NCBI GenBank assembly: GCA_903813345.2
Contig: CAIIXF020000010.1
Span: 28,358,425-28,422,424 of the forward strand
Direction: 5' to 3'
From: Owenia fusiformis
Lineage: Eukaryota > Annelida > Polychaeta > Sabellida > Oweniidae
Length of the DNA stretch: 64,000 nt
Part shown: in pieces, positions 57,561-64,000 of the stretch
How the letters are laid out: every line of letters starts with the position of its first letter
How positions within the stretch are numbered: the first letter of the stretch is position 1
Made by a program: the position numbers and the translations under genes
The notes under the pieces: generated by a model
Told to the model about the DNA's origin: nothing
Seen by the model: only the letters and a program-made list of their open reading frames with translations
Databases searched by the model: none

Positions 57561-58505
57561 TTTGTAAGATTTTGTTATTTATGTAACGGATTTTGTTTTT
57601 TATGATGGGGATGTACCCTACATGTATTTTGCTTTGGTAGTTAGTAAATAAGATAAAATATGTTTTTCTGTATTTATAATTCTCTTTCTCATGTTTGTCT
57701 CATTTTGTCATCTCTTTTTAATTTTTGCAACAGTCTATGCGATTTGCCAATTTGTAGTCTAGCTCCTAGACTCTGTGACGCCCTCCCCCTCTTCTAGACG
57801 GGGAGGTGTTTAGGAAGAGGGTCACAAGGGCTTTTAGCTAGACTAGTCGATATGGTATTTTATTTCGAATATGAGTTCGTATTTAGTTGCACATCCACGA
57901 CGTAAATGAAGAAAATTCTATCGTAATTTGTTCGTTTGTCGACTTCGTTCGTCCGAGAGTATCAAAACGTCCGAATTTGTCACATTGAAAATTCTGAAAA
58001 ATTCCGAATGGCATGACACCCCTTCCCTTTGGGAGCCCCATATTACAACGATGGAACGATGGTCACGGGTGATTTCCAGTTGAAAAGTCTTGCATGTTAA
58101 ACGTGTATGGTCGGTTTGATTTCACTAGACTAGAGACATACTTATGAATGCATCTTGATTCACAAGGTTTCGATTGTTCCTACCTCTAGACCCAGTGGAA
58201 AGCGACGATGTATGAATGTGTTTATTTAAAACTGGGAATAGTTTTCCCATAAACATGATAAACGCAAAAATATATGTCTATGAAAAAGATACCATTGAGC
58301 CTTTTCTATTTTTTGGAATACACATATAGAAAAACAATAATAGAGAAGGCCTATGATAAATTAGAATGAAAAGATACATTATATAAATTACAAAGTTTAT
58401 ACAGAGACATGTCTCTGGTTTATATGAATAATTCCGTAAAATCGTATTTGATTCTAAGACCAATCAATATGAAAACGGATGCCTTCGTTGCGCTAGTATG
58501 ACAAT

Positions 58506-58916
58506 TTACATATTCATTCTATTTTCCATGAATTGAAACTTTATATTCAGACGCAGAAGCCTTTCTGGGTCATCGCGATCGCCGAATGGTGTGCTTTTCT
58601 CAAGTCTCTTCGGTTGCAAAAAATGCAACCCTACTGAGGCCGATTCGTGTCGTTCCATATTACTGCCCTTGGTGGGGGCTCGCTGCACTGTTTGACTCAC
58701 GGCGTCTCCTATAGCCCATGGGCCTGTGGAATAATCAACATATCCACCAGCGGGTCCACCAGTCTGTTGAGTACCCAACATATCCATCAATCTCACAATC
58801 TGTCTCCGGGCAAGAACATGCCCTAAAGAACTCACCCAAGGGCCAGCAACTCGGGGCCGGCAACCGGTTGAACCTGCGGTTTGAGTGTATTGTATGACTA
58901 TGATCGAAATTTCCAT
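58506..58916 (-). CDS. Hypothetical protein, 136 aa
   Basis: A single open frame, ATG at 58916, TAA at 58506. Composition is unlike the AT-rich surroundings and looks coding: mixed Gly/Pro/Arg content, e.g. RVAGPWVSSLGHVLARRQIV and GGYVDYSTGPWAIGDAV, ending in LLRLNIKFQFMENRMNM. No signal peptide, membrane segment or known domain recognised. It could be a single-exon gene, a first exon or part of an older element. Confidence 0.42.
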   Translation of the reverse strand: MEISIIVIQYTQTAGSTGCRPRVAGPWVSSLGHVLARRQIVRLMDMLGTQQTGGPAGGYVDYSTGPWAIGDAVSQTVQRAPTKGSNMERHESASVGLHFLQPKRLEKSTPFGDRDDPERLLRLNIKFQFMENRMNM

Positions 58917-58999
58917 ACCTTGGGCTCGGGACTCAGTATCTCTCCGTACGTTCGACCACAGCTCCGAGCCGCAATTACTTCACCCCCGATTCACGAAGT

Positions 59000-60585
59000 A
59001 ACACTACTCAAGTGTCAAAACTGCCAAAAATGTTATTGGTGTTAAAACAAACAAACAAACATGCCCACGTAATAATCCTATTTTCTAAACTATTTAGAAT
59101 TACTACTTCCAAACAAAAAATGTAATTAGCTACTTAGCGTATTTTCGAAAATTACTTGTCTGATTTCAATCAGAGATTATGTCTATATATAGCCGTGCAA
59201 ACTTTGGGCAAACATTGTCATTCCCGGATGCCCAAAAATCTCATGAACACAAAGGTATTCGTATAAGCGAGTTTAAGCTTGCATATTAAATCTATTAAAT
59301 CGAAACGCCAACCTGTTATTACCAATCGCCCATACAAATGCTTCGCCTAAATAACTTACGTTCGCGTTTAGGTTGTAAAAAACAGTCCAAGCTTAAACTC
59401 CCTATTGTCTCAAAGTCTGACTTTAAAACAAACCCTCAACAAAATGGATTTTGTAAATATTTTTTATAAGTAATTCTGAAAGAATATCACACCATTTTGT
59501 CTTCCCGAATTCATTCTTAAATTACGTCAATATAACTATAGCTTTGGCGTTGACGTTGTCATTCCCGGTAGCTCGAACGTCTCAGGAACACATACACGCT
59601 CGAATAATCTTGAATGGGAACATGTATTAGTCGGCAAGAATGAAAAAACTCGGGAAGTTGTTGCAGATATGCAGTATTAACCTTAGGTCAGGCTTTGTAA
59701 CCCCCCCCCCTCAAAGTCCCAGTATCTATTTCATTTGTGTGAAATGTGTGTATTGGTTAGGGAGACTAGATTAGTGCAAATTGCAAAATGACAAGTCCCC
59801 GCAACATGTTTCAGTGGAGATATTTATCTCCATGCATCATCTATCAGAGCCAACAAGTGTATTTAACAACAATGCTTTCCATAAATTAAATCAAAATTCC
59901 CCCGCAAATCTTTTCATTCTCTTCACGATCATTTCATTGTTGTCCTTGTTAAAAAGCGACGTTTCACATATTTATACAATTTAGACAACGCGTTTATAAG
60001 TATTTTGTTTTGTGTCCGCGAATTCCGTTGTTCTCTGGAATATTTTTTAGTTAAACCACGCCCGTGTGATATTTTACGAAATGTTTGTAATGAGAGTTTA
60101 AATCAGATAGTACAATGAACATCCCTTTGTCAGTTTCTGGTATATAATAGAATGCACAAGTGTTTCGAAGCATGCTACTTTCAATTTAGCAACAATTAGA
60201 AAAAATACGAGGCTATTAGTTAAATCTGAATGGAGTTTTTGATTTTAATAGTTTATGAATTTGAAACAGTGCATGTAATACTCAGATCCAGAATGGAACA
60301 CAGAGATTACGCCAATAACATTGCTCTACGGATAATCGTGATCCTGCTTTGAACGCGCATAATTCTATCTTATACAAATATGTTTGAGCGAAGCGAAGCG
60401 CAAATGCATACTTTTGGTGATTTGAGGAGAAAATCTCGATTATTTCCCGGGGTTTCTCTTCCAATCATCATATGAATGTGATATACCTCAAAGCAAGCAA
60501 ACACCTATAAAAGATGACGAAATGGGAAATGAAGATTCGGTGAGACAGAAAGGAGTATCATATCTGTGAGTGGGCGAGGGTCTTA
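59000..60585. other. Intergenic, no gene recognised
   Basis: CpG is somewhat more frequent than elsewhere. Near 59220-59280 and 59565-59610, CATTCCCGG, followed by a CTCA(T/G)GAACACA word, occurs twice in similar settings, an old duplication. A short poly-C at 59701. Confidence 0.35.
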
Positions 60586-60683
60586 TCATACAAGTGAATT
60601 AGTAGGTGAGTTGCCTGTCATACAAGTGAATTAGTAGGTGAGTTGCCTGTCATACAAGTGAATTAGTAGGTGAGTTGCTTGTA
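60586..60683. repeat. Three-copy tandem repeat, 31-32 bp
   Basis: CATACAAGTGAATTAGTAGG plus TGAGTTGCCTGT three times. Confidence 0.85.
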
Positions 60684-60784
60684 ATAACGTGAACTGTAAA
60701 AGGGATTTCTTTAAAATACTAGTTTTTCTATTCCTATAAGGAAGAAATGGTTATATTTCCTGAAGTTACTTTTCATAACCCTAT

Positions 60785-61582
60785 TATCACACCAAACTAG
60801 TTCTCACTACGTTCTCGAAAACGGGCTTCAACTGTGTACGAACGGACTGGACGTACTTAGAACCGTTTGGGGTCTATTTACAAACTTCATCGAACGTACT
60901 TGAACGGGTAGGTCCTCTAAAACTTAGAACATGCTCAAAATGCTCTCGTGGTCGTCACGTTCTACAATTAGAACGAATGACAACTAACGACATTACTAAC
61001 GACGAGCTGGACGTACTACGAACGGAACCGTCGTACTTCAATCCTACTAGGGAGTTTTAACAACGAATTGAACTGTCTGAGGACGTATTGAGAACGAGGT
61101 AGAACTAATTGCAAACGGGTTTAAATTGATTAAGAACGTATTAAAGACTGCTTATGAACGAGTTAGCAAAAATATAGCTATCACACCAAAAAAGTTGCCA
61201 CTGCGTTCTTCAAAACTGGTTTTAAACTGTGTGCGAACGGAATGAACGTAGCTGCAACTTTCTAAGGACTATTTACTAACTTCATGAACGTTCTCAGACG
61301 GGAAGGTGATTTTAGAATTTTGAATCGATGGCGACCATACCGTTCTGTAATCAGGTCATTATGACCTTCTAGACTATAACTAAAGGGACATGTTATACGA
61401 CGTTGCACACCGACGTGGTGCGACCTGAACGAACTGCGAATGAGTTGGACGTATTGAAGACTGTTTATGAATGAAGTAGCTAATTATTTTAGACATATTT
61501 CCCGACCACAGCCAGATTGAGCCCGTTTTACGACGTTTTCGTAGGACTGGCAAGAACGGGTAAGAACTAGTTGGGTGTGATA
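60785..61582. mobile_element. Foldback-type element rich in GAACG words
   Basis: TATCACACCAAACTAGTTCT at the left is inverted at the right (AGAACTAGTTGGGTGTGATA). A third end-like copy at about 61178 (TATCACACCAAAAAAGTTGC) splits it into two direct half-units of about 395 bp. The interior is full of GAACG and CGTTC words, unlike any other part of the window. Confidence 0.65.
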
Positions 61583-61710
61583 GGGGGGTTAGGAAATGTG
61601 TTAAAATCACGGATAAAGTTCTCCCATAAATAATAATATAGAACATGGGAGGTCGGGGGAGGAGGGGGTGATTACTGCTCACTGTGGTTAAAATGGGGAC
61701 TTTAGTGTAC

Positions 61711-61880
61711 AAATAGTGACTGCCATTGAGGGAAATAGTGGAAAATATTTTCCTCAAGGGAATATCCTGTCCACTGACATGTTCCCGAGGCTGCAGGCCG
61801 AAGGAACAAGTCAGTGGACAGGATATTCCCGAGAGGAAAATTTTTACACTATTTCCCGAAAATGTGGCAGTCACTATTTG
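61711..61880. repeat. 170-bp near-perfect hairpin
   Basis: AAATAGTGACTGCCA at the left pairs with TGGCAGTCACTATTT at the right; GGGAATATCCTGTCCACTGA pairs with its complement nearer the loop (CGAGGCTGCAGGCCGAAGG). Confidence 0.88.
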
Positions 61881-62260
61881 TTTTATTATATACCTGATAA
61901 GTACTCTGTAAACAAAAAAAAATGAGAAGTATTTTCATTTCAATATCAAATGTTCACAGGTTCTTATTGGCATTTAAAGGCATTTTACCTTTCAACTCCT
62001 ATAATCTCAGATTTGGGGGGAGATAAAATGTACTATTGACTGGTCACATGCCCTAACTGGTGATTAGTACAATTCATCTTCCCTGAAAGCAGGGATTTAG
62101 AGAATTTCCAGGGAATTAATTCATCTATTCCATGTCATGTGACCATGAATAAGCCAATGAGCATCTAGAATACATTTGAGGTATATAATAATATCAACAA
62201 ATGACCTTCAAGCTCTTCGACATGAAGTATTTAGTTCGTTGGATGGATGGTGGGTAAAGG

Positions 62261-62416
62261 ATTTAAGCCCAAGACTCAATGCATTGTTTCCTGAATCATA
62301 CCATGAAGGTGTTGTTTCCAAACCTTTGCATGACCACGCAGCGGGAATGCAAAGTTTAGGAAACAATGCCTGAGTGGAATAAAGCAGCTACAATGCATTG
62401 ATTCTTGGGCTTAAAT
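62261..62416. mobile_element. 156-bp hairpin MITE
   Basis: ATTTAAGCCCAAGACTCAAT and ATTGATTCTTGGGCTTAAAT are inverted ends; inner GCATTGTTTCCT pairs with AGGAAACAATGC. Confidence 0.8.
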
Positions 62417-63459
62417 TCTTTTCACACGTTGCGAATTATTTTTTCTATAAAATCATCTAAAAGGAACGAAATCACTAAAAGAACAAGGGTCGATTTGGCA
62501 AGTCATCAAATCCAATGTGAAATGTCCATTCATCACCATGACAACTGTATAACTAGTGCCCTTGCACATTCCCTTCCCCAGCAAATTAGCCCCCCCCCCT
62601 CCACTCAAGTCCTTTACCATTTGTAGGTGGTCACACGTTCTTGTCGGCGGATATGAGTGTAATTGATGACGAATCATTTTTTCTACCCTGCGCTCAGAGT
62701 CTAGTTATAAAGTACGAAGACGAAGCTCGCTTTTGAGAAGCAAAGTCGAACGAATGCAAAGGGTACACTTTTCAGATGAGAAACAAAATTGTCATTTTGA
62801 TTTTTTGGAACTCCTTACTTACTCCTTACTACAATAGCAGTTTCCATCTTGGCTGTTAAACGTTACACTGATCCCTTTTCTACATCAATTCAGTTTTGAG
62901 GAAGGCAATGCAGGGATATGATATTCTAATATCATGTCAAAATGGTTATTGTGATGATCTAATTTATTCAAACCCAATATTTACAAATCATAAAAGGGCA
63001 TATCTCATGTGCCCTAGTTGTCCAACCAAGCCCCACGAGGTCCGATATAATGTCGTGTATGTTGCCCCATGTTGCTCCGCTGCCCCATTGCCCATTTTCC
63101 GTTGCCACTACATACACGGGTCATTCTCATAATTTGACATATTTTCTTTACCCTTTCAAGAGTTGGATATCACATCTAAAAGAATTAATACAAGCTTCAG
63201 GTCGTCAGGGTTTATCACCTGAGATATGTCCAATAAAATATTTCGAATCCTCATGCATGTCATGGAATAGAGTATTTGAAAATCTCCATGGTTTCACTTA
63301 TCTCTGGTTTCTGCGATTTCTGGTGATGTAACTTTTGTTTTTTACATGAGCAACGTCGTAGTTCCTTAAAAATACACAGCTTTGGAAGAAGTCATTTTGT
63401 ACGAGAACGCATTCCAAAATAAATTTTATGTACGTATACGCGCTTGATTCGATTAATAG
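62417..63459. other. Intergenic, no feature recognised
   Basis: Several short frames, none with a domain or splice signals I can support. Confidence 0.35.
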
Positions 63460-63971
63460 GGAGGTTAAGTTACACGTTTTAAACTTATACGTGAACGTGC
63501 AGAATTATGGTCCTCTATGGATAAGTCTCCCATTTGTATTGTTCACTTGGCTAATTTGAGTATAAGGGTACAGGGGAATTTTTTTTTCTTTTTTTATTAT
63601 TTATTTATTTCATTAAAACATTATAACATTTTTACATATTCGTGGTCGTGACACCTACATAGGTATATAATTGACCACATTTAAAATTATTAATCTAAAA
63701 TTTTCAAGTGCTTAATTATGGTCCTCTATGGATTAGTTCTCCCATTTTTGTATTGTTCACTTGGCCAATTTGAGTATAAGGGTATGGGGGAAATTATGGT
63801 TCTCTGTGGATTAGTTCTTCCATTTGTAGTGTTCACATGGTCGATTGAGTATAAGCGTATAACGAAAATAATTGTAATTAGGTCCCTGGGAAGCGGGAGA
63901 GTCATCCCCGGGGTCGAAATATTACACGCTCACGTACAGTTTCTCCTAAAAAACGTGTAACTTAACCTCCC
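63460..63971. mobile_element. 512-bp MITE with GGGAGGTTAAG ends and internal direct repeats
   Basis: GGGAGGTTAAGTTACACGTTT at the left (first 20 bases used) and its complement CGTGTAACTTAACCTCCC at the right. Three internal copies of ATGGTCCTCTATGGAT and GAGTATAAGGGTA lie at about 63507, 63718 and 63797. Confidence 0.85.
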
Positions 63972-64000
63972 CATTACTTGCATCATTACTTCTGACATGT

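Noticed and set aside
61380-61925. Overlapping 60-164 codon frames on both strands
   Set aside because: They mirror the hairpin and the GAACG element; complementary frames arise from the palindrome.
1-64000. tRNA, rRNA or bacterial-type operons, ribosome binding sites
   Set aside because: Read through for these; none supported. Gene structure is clearly eukaryotic.

Overview
The window is eukaryotic DNA. It is AT-rich, its genes are split by GT-AG introns, and it carries many short inverted-repeat elements, minisatellites and an LTR retrotransposon. The gene content fits a marine bilaterian invertebrate: a TRPM channel, a cGAS-like/Mab-21 protein, an EOGT/POMGNT2-like GT61 enzyme, and a Gag with a SAP-like N-terminus and a SCAN-like domain. 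A mollusc or other lophotrochozoan is my best guess, but no feature fixes the phylum.

Layout. 1-7 kb, + strand: the last six exons of a family 61 glycosyltransferase ending in KTEL. 7.5-14.3 kb: two nearly identical head-to-tail copies of a 3.4-kb palindromic element; each arm holds a decayed copy of one transposon-type gene, in opposite orientations. 15.8-20.3 kb, - strand: a cGAS-like nucleotidyltransferase gene in two open pieces. They are separated by about 3 kb bounded by inverted repeats and filled by a roughly 1.5-kb pentanucleotide array. 23.5-54.4 kb, - strand: a complete TRPM channel gene. I placed 24 coding exons; every junction has AG/GT and every phase closes, giving 4320 nt and 1439 residues. 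One TRPM intron (26.3-39.8 kb) contains two tandem + strand paralogues of an unrecognised secreted protein of 253-254 residues, three coding exons each. Intron 1 of the first paralogue holds a 5.5-kb LTR retrotransposon whose LTRs are both 885 bp. 54.4-64 kb: putative TRPM 5' exons, one plausible - strand ORF at 58.5 kb, and a dense set of foldback or MITE-like elements.

The two nested paralogues give a natural before/after comparison. Copy 1 carries three insertions (a 393-bp MITE, the LTR element and a 1.57-kb foldback) whose empty sites can be read in copy 2. Two TRPM exon edges have been amplified into minisatellites, producing seven tandem splice acceptors before one exon and five tandem donors after another. 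The genes are not arranged as a pathway. GT61 is expected in the secretory pathway, TRPM in a membrane, the cGAS-like protein in the cytosol, and the nested pair is probably exported.
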